Shown here piece by piece: positions 20,331 to 35,009 of a DNA stretch of 35,009 bases. The notes below the pieces were generated by a model. It saw only the letters and a program-made list of their open reading frames with translations. It had not been told where the DNA came from and searched no databases. Source of the DNA: Clostridia bacterium (lineage in GTDB: Bacteria; Bacillota; Clostridia; Oscillospirales; CAG-272). The position numbers and the translations under genes are program-made. How positions within the stretch are numbered: the first letter of the stretch is position 1; the number at the start of each line of letters is the position of its first letter. The DNA lies in contig JAQYLJ010000058.1 of assembly GCA_028720145.1 (NCBI GenBank), positions 1 to 35,009 of the forward strand. The letters run 5' to 3'.

Positions 20331-20854
20331 AAATTGTGTGTCTCCTCTCGACACCCGGTTTGTTCGGGTTCTTTCAAGAACGCATTATAGCACCCCATGC
20401 TCGAAAAGTAAAGTCGAAAGGCGGATTCCGCCGAAAAAACTTTCTTTATTATTCTTGCGCGCACGCAGCACCCGTCGCGCACGCGCGCGAAAGCACTCGG
20501 GTGAGCCAATTATGTTTGTGATCCCACCGCAGGAATACCCGCCGCGCGCGCGTGCGAAAGGCGCTCTTCGCCCGAATCCTATCGATTGGGAATGCCGTAT
20601 CGTCACGCGTCACCCGCTCTCCGCTGTGCGAGGGGACCTATCGAAGCAGAGGAGGGCAGGGGAAACATTTGTAAACAAATTGTAAAAAGCGATTTTAATT
20701 GTAAACATATTGTTAAATTATTTTTCGACTTTCTCCTGCGCTTTTTCCTGTTTTTTCATTTGCCCATGCCGGACGACGCGGACGGACGACCATGCGGGCG
20801 GTACGGCTCTAACGCGCGCGTGAATAAAAAATTACAATTTTTCCGAAAAAATAC

Positions 20855-20883
20855 TTGACACGGAAAACGGGATTTGTTACAAT
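20855..20883 (+). promoter_or_regulatory. Strong sigma-A promoter for rpoBC
   Basis: TTGACA-17-TACAAT. Confidence 0.85.
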
Positions 20884-20901
20884 ACAAAACTGTATTGGCG
20901 T

Positions 20902-20943
20902 GCGATGAGAGTCGAAAGAGCCCATCGCGACCGTTATTTTTTA
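20902..20943 (+). promoter_or_regulatory. Terminator-like hairpin in the rpoB leader (candidate attenuator)
   Basis: GCGATG (20902-20907) / CATCGC (20923-20928) followed by GACCGTTATTTTTT. Confidence 0.45.
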
Positions 20944-21087
20944 CACGCGCACGCACCCATAAGGGGGATTATGCGCTTTTTTCGCGTATAGTACGCGCGT
21001 TTTCTGCGTGCACCCCGCGTGCATCTGTGCGTGTATGACCCGCCGAGGGCGGCTGAACTCGTTATTTTACAGACTGGAGTTGAATGT

Positions 21088-24000
21088 ATGCTGAAACTAC
21101 CGCCGTGCAAAACCGAGAGAAAGAGTTTCTCTCGCATCAAGAGTGTCGCGGAAATGCCCGATCTGATCGCCATTCAGACCGAGTCGTTCCGTTGGTTCCT
21201 CGAAGAGGGACTGCGGGAGGTTCTCCACGATGTTTCCCCGATTGAGGACTATACCGGGAAACTGGTGGTTGAATTTGTCGACTACACCCTTGACAGTAAG
21301 GCAAAATACTCGATCGAAGAGTGCAAGGAGCGGGACGCGACCTACGATGTGCCCCTCCGTGTGCGCGTCCGCCTCACCAACAAGGAGACGGGAGAGGTCA
21401 AGGAGAGCGAGGTCTATCTCGGGAACTTCCCGATGATGACCAAGACCGGTTCCTTCGTCATCAACGGGGCGGAGCGTGTCATCGTCTCCCAGCTCGTCCG
21501 TTCTCCCGGCATCTATTTCCCCGCCGCCGTGGTGGACAAGGCGGGACACCATTCCTATACCTCCACCGTGATCCCCTATCGCGGGGCATGGCTGGAATAT
21601 GAGAGCGATTCCGCCGATGTGCTCTATGTCAAGATCGATAAGACGCGGAAACTCCCCGCGACCGTTCTGCTCCGTGCCCTCGGCGTGGAGAGCAACGAGG
21701 ATATCCTCGCCATGTTCGGTCGGGAGCCGATGCTGGTCGCCACGTTCGGAAAGGACACCTGCGGTACCGCCGCACAGGAGAACAATTCGAGCGAGCGGGA
21801 CGAAGCGCTGAAAGAGATCTACCGCAAGTATCGCCCGGGTGAACCGCCGCTCGTCGAGAGCGCCGAACTCGCGCTGAATAACCTGTTCTTCGACCCGAAG
21901 CGCTACGACATTTACCCCGTCGGACGCTATAAGTTCAACAAGAAACTGGCGCTTGCCGCCCGTATCCGCGACACCTATCTCGTCGAGACGGTCGTCAGCC
22001 CGCTGACGGGCGAGGTCGTGGCAGAGGCGGGTGCCTATATCAACCGCGAACTCGCACAGGCAATCGAGGACAGCACCGTCAATCGCGTGGTGATTGCGAA
22101 GAAGCCGGGCGAGGACAGCGTGGTGGTCTTCGCGAATAACACCGTGCGCCCCGAACTCGTGCTCGGGTTTGACCTCACCGATTGCGGCATTGACGGCAAG
22201 GTCAGAAAAGTCGTCCTCGACGAGATTGTCGAGTCCTGCCGCAAAGAAGATGGCACGCTCGATACGGACGCGGTCAAAAAGCAGGCGAAACTGCGCAAAG
22301 ACGAACTGTCTCCCCGCCATATCACCAAGGACGATATTTTCGCCTGCGTCAACTATTTGCTCAACCTCACCCACGGCATCGGACAGTTCGACGATATCGA
22401 CCATCTCGGGAACCGTCGTCTCCGCTGCGTCGGGGAATTGCTCCAAAACCAGCTCCGTATCGGTATGTCCCGTATGGAGAAGAACATCAAGGAGCGTATG
22501 TCGGTGCACGACACCGAGGATATGACCCCGCAGTCGCTCATCAACACGAGACCCGTTTCGACCGCGATTCGCGAGTTCTTCGGCTCTTCGCCGCTGTCTC
22601 AGTTCATGGATCAGAACAACCCGCTCGCGGAACTGACGCACAAGCGCCGTCTGTCCGCACTCGGTCCCGGCGGTCTCTCCCGTGACCGCGCCGCGTTCGA
22701 GGTCCGTGATGTCCACTACACCCACTACGGTCGTATGTGCCCGATCGAGACGCCGGAAGGTCCGAACATCGGTCTGATTTCCTACCTCGCCACTTATGCG
22801 AAGGTGTCCAAGTACGGATTCCTCGAAGCGCCCTACCGCGTGGTCGATAAAGAGACCGGTCGCGTGACCGACGAAGTGGTCTACATGACCGCCGATGAAG
22901 AAGACAACTACATCATCGCGACGGCGAACGAGCCGCTCGACGAAGACGGTCACTTTGTGAAACAGCGGGTGATTGCCCGCGACAAAGCCGAGATTATCGA
23001 GGTGGACCGTTCTCAGGTCGACCTGATGGACGCTTCTCCGAAGATGGTCGTCTCGGTCGCGACCGCGATGATTCCGTTCCTTGAAAACGACGATAACACC
23101 CGTGCCCTCATGGGTTCCAACATGCAGAAGCAGGCGGTGCCGCTGATGATGACCGAATCCCCGATCGTCGGGACGGGCATGGAATACAAAGCGGCGGTGG
23201 ACTCCGGTGCTGTCGTCTGTTCGGAATTTGCGGGCGTGGTCGACCGCGTCACCTCGGATGAGATCGTGATTCTCACCGACGAGGGCGAGAAGAAGGTCTA
23301 TCACCTCACCAAGTTCAAACGCAGCAACCAGGACACCTGTATCAACCAGAGACCCATTGTCGATGTCGGCGAGCGGGTCGAGGAAGGGCAGGTCATCGCC
23401 GACGGACCCGCGACCTCGGGCGGCGAGATTTCTCTCGGTCGGAACGCGCTCATCGGGTTCATGACCTGGGAGGGCTACAACTACGAGGACGCCGTTCTTC
23501 TGAACGAGCGTTTGGTTCGTGAAGATGTTTACACCTCGATTCACATTCAGGAATACTCCATCGAGACCCGTGACACCAAACTGGGACCGCAGGAAATCAC
23601 CCGCGAAATCCCCAATGTCGGCGAAGACGCGCTGAAAGATCTGGATGCCGACGGTATCGTGCGGATCGGGACCTATGTTCGTGCCGGCGATATCCTCATC
23701 GGGAAAGTCACGCCGAAGGGCGAGACCGATCTCACCCCCGAGGAGCGTCTGCTCCGTGCCATCTTCGGCGAAAAGGCGAGAGAAGTGCGGAACTCCTCGA
23801 AAGTTCTGCCGCACGGCGAGAGCGGTGTGGTCGTGGATGTCAAGATTTTTGACCATTCCAACTCCGATGACCTCGCACCCGGCGTGAACAAAGTGGTGCG
23901 TGTCTATGTCGCGCAGAAGCGTAAGATTTCGGTCGGCGACAAGATGGCAGGTCGGCACGGGAACAAGGGCGTTGTGTCCCGCATTCTCCCGCCCGAAGAT

Positions 24001-25023
24001 ATGCCGTTCCTTGCGGACGGTACCCCGCTCGATATCGTGCTGAACCCGCTGGGCGTTCCTTCCCGTATGAACATCGGGCAGGTGCTCGAGATGCACCTCG
24101 GCATCGCGGCGCGCCGCCTCGGTTACAAGGTTGCGACTCCGGTCTTCGACGGTGCGAACGAGCGCGATATCATCGAGCAACTCCAACTCGCCGACTACTC
24201 CCGTGAGATTCTCCCGGGCGAGGCGGTGAAAGGAAAGGCATTGTTCATTGAAACCGTGGATGAGAATGGTCGCCGCGATTTGCAGCGCGTGGACGATTCC
24301 ATCGTCAACGACGAGGAGAAGATTCGTGCGCTCATGGCGGAGAACACCGTGCGGATTATCGACGGGAAACAGATTCTGTACGATGGACGCACCGGCGAGG
24401 CGTTTGATAACCCCGTTACCGTGGGGATCATGTACTACCTCAAACTGCACCATCTGGTGGACGATAAGATTCACGCGCGTTCCATCGGCCCGTACAGCGT
24501 TGTGACGCAGCAGCCTCTCGGCGGTAAAGCGCAGTTCGGCGGACAGCGTTTCGGCGAAATGGAAGTCTGGGCACTCGAAGCATACGGCGCCGCCTACACC
24601 TTGCAGGAAATTCTGACGGTGAAGAGCGACGATGTCAACGGGCGTACCAAGACGTACGAAGCCATCGTGAAGGGCGAGAATGTTCCGACCCCGGGCATTC
24701 CGGAGGCCTTCAAGGTGCTGGTGAAAGAATTGCAAGCGCTTGCCCTGAATATCCAAGTGCTGGATAAGAACGGCAACGAGATCGAACTCTCGGATTTGAT
24801 TGACGAGGAGCCGGTGCGTCCTCCGATGCCTTATCGCGATGACAGTCGTCGTGAAGACGAGCCGCTCTTCGACGAGACCGAGGTCTCGGGAGATGAAGAG
24901 GAACTCGATGACGAGGTCATTGATGACGAGGACGAATACGCAACCGAAGACGAGCGGGACGAGTTCGCAGACGACTTTGCGGACGGCGCCGATGAGTCCG
25001 ACGATTTCGATGATTTTGTGTGA
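21088..25023 (+). CDS. rpoB: DNA-directed RNA polymerase subunit beta
   Basis: [73 protein letters not shown] at 21088 with CTGGAG SD rather than the ORF-track GTG at 21019. Confidence 0.97.
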   Translation: MLKLPPCKTERKSFSRIKSVAEMPDLIAIQTESFRWFLEEGLREVLHDVSPIEDYTGKLVVEFVDYTLDSKAKYSIEECKERDATYDVPLRVRVRLTNKETGEVKESEVYLGNFPMMTKTGSFVINGAERVIVSQLVRSPGIYFPAAVVDKAGHHSYTSTVIPYRGAWLEYESDSADVLYVKIDKTRKLPATVLLRALGVESNEDILAMFGREPMLVATFGKDTCGTAAQENNSSERDEALKEIYRKYRPGEPPLVESAELALNNLFFDPKRYDIYPVGRYKFNKKLALAARIRDTYLVETVVSPLTGEVVAEAGAYINRELAQAIEDSTVNRVVIAKKPGEDSVVVFANNTVRPELVLGFDLTDCGIDGKVRKVVLDEIVESCRKEDGTLDTDAVKKQAKLRKDELSPRHITKDDIFACVNYLLNLTHGIGQFDDIDHLGNRRLRCVGELLQNQLRIGMSRMEKNIKERMSVHDTEDMTPQSLINTRPVSTAIREFFGSSPLSQFMDQNNPLAELTHKRRLSALGPGGLSRDRAAFEVRDVHYTHYGRMCPIETPEGPNIGLISYLATYAKVSKYGFLEAPYRVVDKETGRVTDEVVYMTADEEDNYIIATANEPLDEDGHFVKQRVIARDKAEIIEVDRSQVDLMDASPKMVVSVATAMIPFLENDDNTRALMGSNMQKQAVPLMMTESPIVGTGMEYKAAVDSGAVVCSEFAGVVDRVTSDEIVILTDEGEKKVYHLTKFKRSNQDTCINQRPIVDVGERVEEGQVIADGPATSGGEISLGRNALIGFMTWEGYNYEDAVLLNERLVREDVYTSIHIQEYSIETRDTKLGPQEITREIPNVGEDALKDLDADGIVRIGTYVRAGDILIGKVTPKGETDLTPEERLLRAIFGEKAREVRNSSKVLPHGESGVVVDVKIFDHSNSDDLAPGVNKVVRVYVAQKRKISVGDKMAGRHGNKGVVSRILPPEDMPFLADGTPLDIVLNPLGVPSRMNIGQVLEMHLGIAARRLGYKVATPVFDGANERDIIEQLQLADYSREILPGEAVKGKALFIETVDENGRRDLQRVDDSIVNDEEKIRALMAENTVRIIDGKQILYDGRTGEAFDNPVTVGIMYYLKLHHLVDDKIHARSIGPYSVVTQQPLGGKAQFGGQRFGEMEVWALEAYGAAYTLQEILTVKSDDVNGRTKTYEAIVKGENVPTPGIPEAFKVLVKELQALALNIQVLDKNGNEIELSDLIDEEPVRPPMPYRDDSRREDEPLFDETEVSGDEEELDDEVIDDEDEYATEDERDEFADDFADGADESDDFDDFV

Positions 25024-25093
25024 TTTTCGCCGCATCTAAAGAGAAAGAGAGGTACGGTGAAGCCCCCGAAAACGGGGCATCACCTTGTGAAAA

Positions 25094-28828
<3,735 letters not shown>

Positions 28829-28837
28829 CCCCAAGCG

Positions 28838-28874
28838 ATCCCCCGCAGGGTTTTCCTCGGGCGGGGGATTCTTT
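28838..28874 (+). terminator. Intrinsic terminator after rpoC
   Basis: ATCCCCCGC (28838-28846) / GCGGGGGAT (28861-28869) followed by TCTTT. Confidence 0.7.
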
Positions 28875-28898
28875 CCCCGAGAAAAAGCCGAAGAACGC

Positions 28899-28927
28899 TT
28901 GACAAAATGCGTCTGAAATGGTAATAT
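28899..28927 (+). promoter_or_regulatory. Sigma-A promoter for rpsL-rpsG-fusA(-tuf)
   Basis: TTGACA-17-TAATAT. Confidence 0.85.
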
Positions 28928-28941
28928 ATCTTGTAATGTTG

Positions 28942-28969
28942 CGAAAAGGCGCACGCGTGCGCCTTTTCG
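28942..28969. repeat. 28-bp perfect palindrome in the rpsL leader
   Basis: CGAAAAGGCGCACG|CGTGCGCCTTTTCG. Confidence 0.9.
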
Positions 28970-29048
28970 GAGCGTTTTCTCACGATTTTGGAATAGGGAA
29001 ACCTATTGCGAAATAGACATTTTAAATTTTGAAGGAAGGAGGAAACCT

Positions 29049-29465
29049 ATGCCAACCTTTAACCAACTCGTGAAACAGGGTCGTTCCGAAAAGAAGTATA
29101 AGTCCAAAGCACCCGTGTTGCAGAAGACCATCAACACTTTGAAGAATGTCTCGGTGGAACAGAGTGCGCCCCAGAAGAGAGGCGTGTGCACGAAGGTGAC
29201 GACCACCAGCCCGAAGAAGCCGAACTCCGCTCTGCGTAAGATCGCGAGAGTCCGTCTGACGAACGGCATGGAGGTAACCACCTATATCCCCGGTATCGGT
29301 CATAACCTGCAGGAACACTCTGTGGTTCTGATCCGCGGCGGTCGTGTGCGTGACCTTCCCGGTTGCCGTTACCACATCATCCGTGGTACGCTGGACGCGC
29401 AGGGTGTGGCGAACCGTATGCAGGGTCGTTCCAAATACGGCGCCAAGAGACCCAAGAAGAAGTAA
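29049..29465 (+). CDS. rpsL: 30S ribosomal protein S12
   Basis: [73 protein letters not shown]. Confidence 0.98.
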   Translation: MPTFNQLVKQGRSEKKYKSKAPVLQKTINTLKNVSVEQSAPQKRGVCTKVTTTSPKKPNSALRKIARVRLTNGMEVTTYIPGIGHNLQEHSVVLIRGGRVRDLPGCRYHIIRGTLDAQGVANRMQGRSKYGAKRPKKK

Positions 29466-29524
29466 TATTTCCATCTCAAAATATTACGGATTGTGCGGTC
29501 ACCACCTGTGGGAATGAAATTTAA

Positions 29525-30091
<567 letters not shown>

Positions 30092-30121
30092 TCCGACAGA
30101 ACAAGAAAAGGAGACAAGTTC

Positions 30122-32245
<2,124 letters not shown>

Positions 32246-32326
32246 GCCGACCAACAGGTTACCCTGCGTAACACCCATACGCATCACAACAAAATAAAAT
32301 TATAATCTTTAATGGAGGATTCAAAA

Positions 32327-33529
32327 ATGGCAAAGGCAAAGTTTGAACGCACCAAGCCCCATGTCAACATTGGTACCATCGGTCACGTCGACCACGGCAA
32401 AACCACTCTGACCGCGGCGATCACCAAGTACCTCTCCCTCGGCAACGACAAAATCGAATTTATGGCGTACGACCAGATCGATAACGCGCCCGAGGAAAAG
32501 GCTCGTGGTATCACGATCAACACCCGTCACGTGGAGTATGAGACTGCAAACCGTCACTATGCACACGTCGACTGCCCCGGCCACGCTGACTATGTCAAGA
32601 ACATGATCACCGGTGCCGCGCAGATGGACGGCGCTATCCTCGTTGTTGCAGGTACCGACGGACCTCTGCAGCAGACCCGTGAGCACGTGCTGCTCGCTCG
32701 TCAGGTCGGCGTTCCCGCGATCGTCGTCTTCATGAACAAGTGCGATATCGCCGATGAGGAACTTCTGGACCTCGTCGAGATGGAAATCCGCGACCTCTTG
32801 AACGAATACGAATTCCCGGGCGACGATGTGCCGATCATTCGCGGCTCCGCTCGTGTCGCTCTCGAGTCCCCGAGCAAGGATCCCAACGCTCCCGAGTATG
32901 CCTGCATTAAGGAACTCATGGACGCTGTCGACTCCTATATCCCGACTCCCGCGAGAAACGACACGCTGCCCTTCCTGATGCCCGTCGAGGATGTCTTCTC
33001 GATCTCCGGCCGTGGTACGGTTGCTACCGGTCGTGTTGAGAGAGGCGTTGTGAAGATGAACGAAGCCGTTGAGATCGTCGGTCTCTCCGAAGAGAAGAAG
33101 AACACGGTCATCACCGGTATCGAAATGTTCCACAAACTCATGGATGCTGCCGAAGCCGGCGACAATGTCGGTCTGCTTCTCCGTGGTATCCAGAAGAACG
33201 AGGTCGAGCGTGGTCAGGTTCTCTGCAAACCCGGCACGATTCATCCCCACACCAAGTTCGTGGGTCAGGTCTATGTGCTGACCGAAAAAGAGGGTGGCCG
33301 TCAAAAGCCCTTCTTCGCAGGTTACAGACCGCAGTTCTATTTCAGAACTACCGACGTTACGGGTGTTATCCACCTGCCTGAAGGCGTTGAGATGTGCCGT
33401 CCCGGCGACCATGTCACCATGACCGTCGAACTCATCACTCCCATCGCTATCGAAGTTGGTCTGCGTTTCGCTATCCGTGAGGGTGGTAGAACCGTCGGCT
33501 CGGGCGTCGTTGCTGAGATCGCTCAGTAA
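32327..33529 (+). CDS. tuf: Elongation factor Tu
   Basis: [62 protein letters not shown] at 32327 with GGAGG SD. Confidence 0.98.
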   Translation: MAKAKFERTKPHVNIGTIGHVDHGKTTLTAAITKYLSLGNDKIEFMAYDQIDNAPEEKARGITINTRHVEYETANRHYAHVDCPGHADYVKNMITGAAQMDGAILVVAGTDGPLQQTREHVLLARQVGVPAIVVFMNKCDIADEELLDLVEMEIRDLLNEYEFPGDDVPIIRGSARVALESPSKDPNAPEYACIKELMDAVDSYIPTPARNDTLPFLMPVEDVFSISGRGTVATGRVERGVVKMNEAVEIVGLSEEKKNTVITGIEMFHKLMDAAEAGDNVGLLLRGIQKNEVERGQVLCKPGTIHPHTKFVGQVYVLTEKEGGRQKPFFAGYRPQFYFRTTDVTGVIHLPEGVEMCRPGDHVTMTVELITPIAIEVGLRFAIREGGRTVGSGVVAEIAQ

Positions 33530-33573
33530 TTCAGCCGCAACTGAATACAATTCAATACCATTCGGAATCTGCT

Positions 33574-33597
33574 CCCCCGACGGTCTTCGCTCGGGGG
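33574..33597 (+). terminator. GC-rich stem-loop after tuf (possible terminator; no clear T-tract)
   Basis: CCCCCGA-cggtcttcgc-TCGGGGG. Confidence 0.4.
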
Positions 33598-33615
33598 GAC
33601 AGGGACCGATCAATT

Positions 33616-33734
33616 ATCTTGGGGTTTGGTGAAATTCCATACCGGCGGTGATGCCCGTTTTCGGGACGAGTCCGCGAGCGAAAGCCGATGAGGTGCGATT
33701 CCTCAACCGACGGTACAGTCCGGATGAAAAAGAT
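33616..33734 (+). ncRNA. FMN riboswitch (RFN element)
   Basis: ATCTTGGGGTTTGGTGAAATTCCATACCGGCGGTGAT...AGTCCGCGAGCGAAAGCCGATGAGGTGCGATTCCTCAACCGACGGTACAGTCCGGATGAAAAAGAT matches the conserved RFN core. Confidence 0.96.
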
Positions 33735-33742
33735 AAGACAAT

Positions 33743-33805
33743 ACCCCGCCTTTTGGGGCGGCGGTCACTTTTGTGGCGCGCCGCTTTGGGTGGGGTTTTT
33801 GTTTT
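33743..33805 (+). terminator. Probable expression-platform terminator of the FMN riboswitch
   Basis: ACCCCGCC...GCGGCG...CGCCGC...GGGTGGGGTTTTTG nested stems followed by a T-run. Confidence 0.6.
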
Positions 33806-33836
33806 GGGAGAGACCCGCTCCCTGAAAGGCATATCC

Positions 33837-34667
33837 ATGTTAAATCGCGAAAGAACCAACATAAGACTTCGCAAAATGCTGCTTGCCGCGCTGTTTGTCG
33901 CGCTCGCATACATATCCCGTTTCATTTTCCATTTCAATGTCATGTTTCTGACCTTCGAGTTCAAGGACGCATTTCTCACGGTCGGCGGACTGATTCTCGG
34001 TCCCCTGTGGGCGCTCGGAATGTCCGCGACGACCGCGTTGATCGAGTTCATCACCATCAGTGATACCGGCGTCTACGGACTTCTTATGAACTTTTTTGCC
34101 GCCACCGCGTTTTCGTGTGTCGCGTCACTGGTCTATCGGTACCGCCGCACCCTCGTCGGTGCCGGGGCGGGACTCGCGCTGGGCGCCGTCGCTTTGGTCG
34201 CCGTGATGATTCCGATGAACCTCATTGTCACGCCCCACTTTATGGGCGTGGGGGTTAGAGATGTCGTCGCCCTGCTCCCGAAGTTGCTCCTGCCGTTTAA
34301 CGCCGTGAAAGGGGTCATGAACGCCTCGGTCGTCCTGCTGCTCTATAAGCCGATCACCCGCGCTCTGCGCGCGACGGGTCTTATGCGGATCACTTGTGAG
34401 ACCGAGACGCCCGCGACCGAGTCCAGAAGTGGAAGCGATGCGACCGTCAGCGTTCCGGCCGACTATTCCGAGACAGAAAGCGATTCGGTAGGTGATGCCT
34501 CCGATGCCGCGTACATGGAGGCCCAACAGCCGTCCTCCACCGGGGAGAAGAAGCACGCGCGCCTGTGGCACTATCTTTTGGTCCCCGCCATCGGGGTTCT
34601 GCTGCTCGTCGCGTCTTTGCTCGTCTTTTTCTTGGTTCTGCACGGGAAGGTCACGAGCGGGAAGTAA
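33837..34667 (+). CDS. ribU: Riboflavin ECF transporter S component (RibU-like) with long C-terminal extension
   Basis: FNVMFLTFEFKDAFLTVGGLILGPLWALGMSATTALIEFITISDTGVYGLLMNFFAATAFS; directly downstream of the FMN riboswitch; ATG at 33837, since the ORF-track start at 33648 lies inside the riboswitch. Confidence 0.88.
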   Translation: MLNRERTNIRLRKMLLAALFVALAYISRFIFHFNVMFLTFEFKDAFLTVGGLILGPLWALGMSATTALIEFITISDTGVYGLLMNFFAATAFSCVASLVYRYRRTLVGAGAGLALGAVALVAVMIPMNLIVTPHFMGVGVRDVVALLPKLLLPFNAVKGVMNASVVLLLYKPITRALRATGLMRITCETETPATESRSGSDATVSVPADYSETESDSVGDASDAAYMEAQQPSSTGEKKHARLWHYLLVPAIGVLLLVASLLVFFLVLHGKVTSGK

Positions 34668-34672
34668 TCGGA

Positions 34673-34710
34673 GAGGAGCCGAATTTTCGGCTCCTCTTTG
34701 TGTTTTCTTT
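34673..34710 (+). terminator. Intrinsic terminator after ribU
   Basis: GAGGAGCCGA-attt-TCGGCTCCTC followed by TTTGTGTTTT. Confidence 0.85.
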
Positions 34711-34717
34711 GTTTTGC

Positions 34718-34746
34718 TTGACACATTCTCGGGATTGCGTTATACT
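34718..34746 (+). promoter_or_regulatory. Sigma-A promoter for the cinA-like gene
   Basis: TTGACA-17-TATACT. Confidence 0.75.
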
Positions 34747-34776
34747 GGGGACACAAAGAAAAGAGGTCGATGAAAG

Positions 34777-35009
34777 ATGGATGAGACAAAACAAAGTCCG
34801 GAAGAGAGGGTCGTTGCGCGTCTGATCGAGCGTGGACAACATATCAGTTTCGCGGAATCCTGTACCGCGGGTCTGTGCGCCGCGCGGCTTGTCAATGTCG
34901 CGAACGCCTCTCGGGTCTTTGACGCGTCGTTCGTCACCTACGCGAACGAGGCGAAAATCAAGTATTTGGGGGTCTCCGCGGACACCATCGCGAAGTACGG
35001 TGTCGTCAG
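34777..35009 (+). CDS. CinA C-terminal domain / nicotinamide-nucleotide amidohydrolase, truncated by the window edge
   Basis: MDETKQSPEERVVARLIERGQHISFAESCTAGLCAARLVNVANASRVFDASFVTYANEAKIKYLGV...; no stop in window, so absent from the ORF track. Confidence 0.8.
   Translation, partial: MDETKQSPEERVVARLIERGQHISFAESCTAGLCAARLVNVANASRVFDASFVTYANEAKIKYLGVSADTIAKYGVV

Noticed and set aside
21019-21087. Upstream GTG extension of rpoB
   Set aside because: Sequence before [17 protein letters not shown] is not RpoB-like; SD precedes the ATG at 21088.
21097-25035. 1312-aa minus-strand ORF opposite rpoB
   Set aside because: Codon-register shadow of rpoB caused by absence of TTA/CTA/TCA codons; no domains or independent SD.
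32327-33529. EF-Tu as a horizontal acquisition
   Set aside because: Segments such as [33 protein letters not shown] and [13 protein letters not shown] fit Ruminococcaceae-type EF-Tu, so vertical inheritance with local divergence is simpler.
32321-33613. 430-aa minus-strand ORF opposite tuf
   Set aside because: Register-aligned antisense shadow of tuf.
33648-33836. N-terminal 63-aa extension of the ribU ORF
   Set aside because: Overlaps the FMN riboswitch aptamer and expression platform; true start is ATG 33837 with SD.

Overview
This 35-kb window is chromosomal DNA that looks like a Clostridia genome. EF-Tu and RpoB sequence motifs suggest an Oscillospiraceae/Ruminococcaceae-like lineage (inference, no phylogeny run). 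The left two thirds carries metabolic and envelope genes: a small lipoprotein, a GH13 glycosidase, a Na/Pi cotransporter, glutamate dehydrogenase, feoAB, two FAD-dependent oxidoreductases, a tetR-plsC pair, an alpha-galactosidase plus MGMT-like protein, a lipoprotein coupled to a ComEC-CTD-like MBL lipoprotein, a SleB-like hydrolase, a phosphoribosyltransferase and a PF06541-like membrane protein. The right third is rpoB-rpoC / rpsL-rpsG-fusA-tuf, then an FMN riboswitch controlling a ribU-like gene and a truncated cinA. I saw no CRISPR array, transposase, phage module, tRNA or rRNA. Most coding content is ordinary. The items most worth following up are an ATATCAC-spaced mini-hairpin array at the left edge, structured leader/intercistronic regions around rpsL, a natural Arg at the RpsL K88 streptomycin position, an apparent ACG start in the Na/Pi transporter gene, the coupled lipoprotein/MBL pair, and near-total avoidance of UUA/CUA/UCA codons that produces gene-length antisense ORFs. 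I found no convincing new defence or mobile system.
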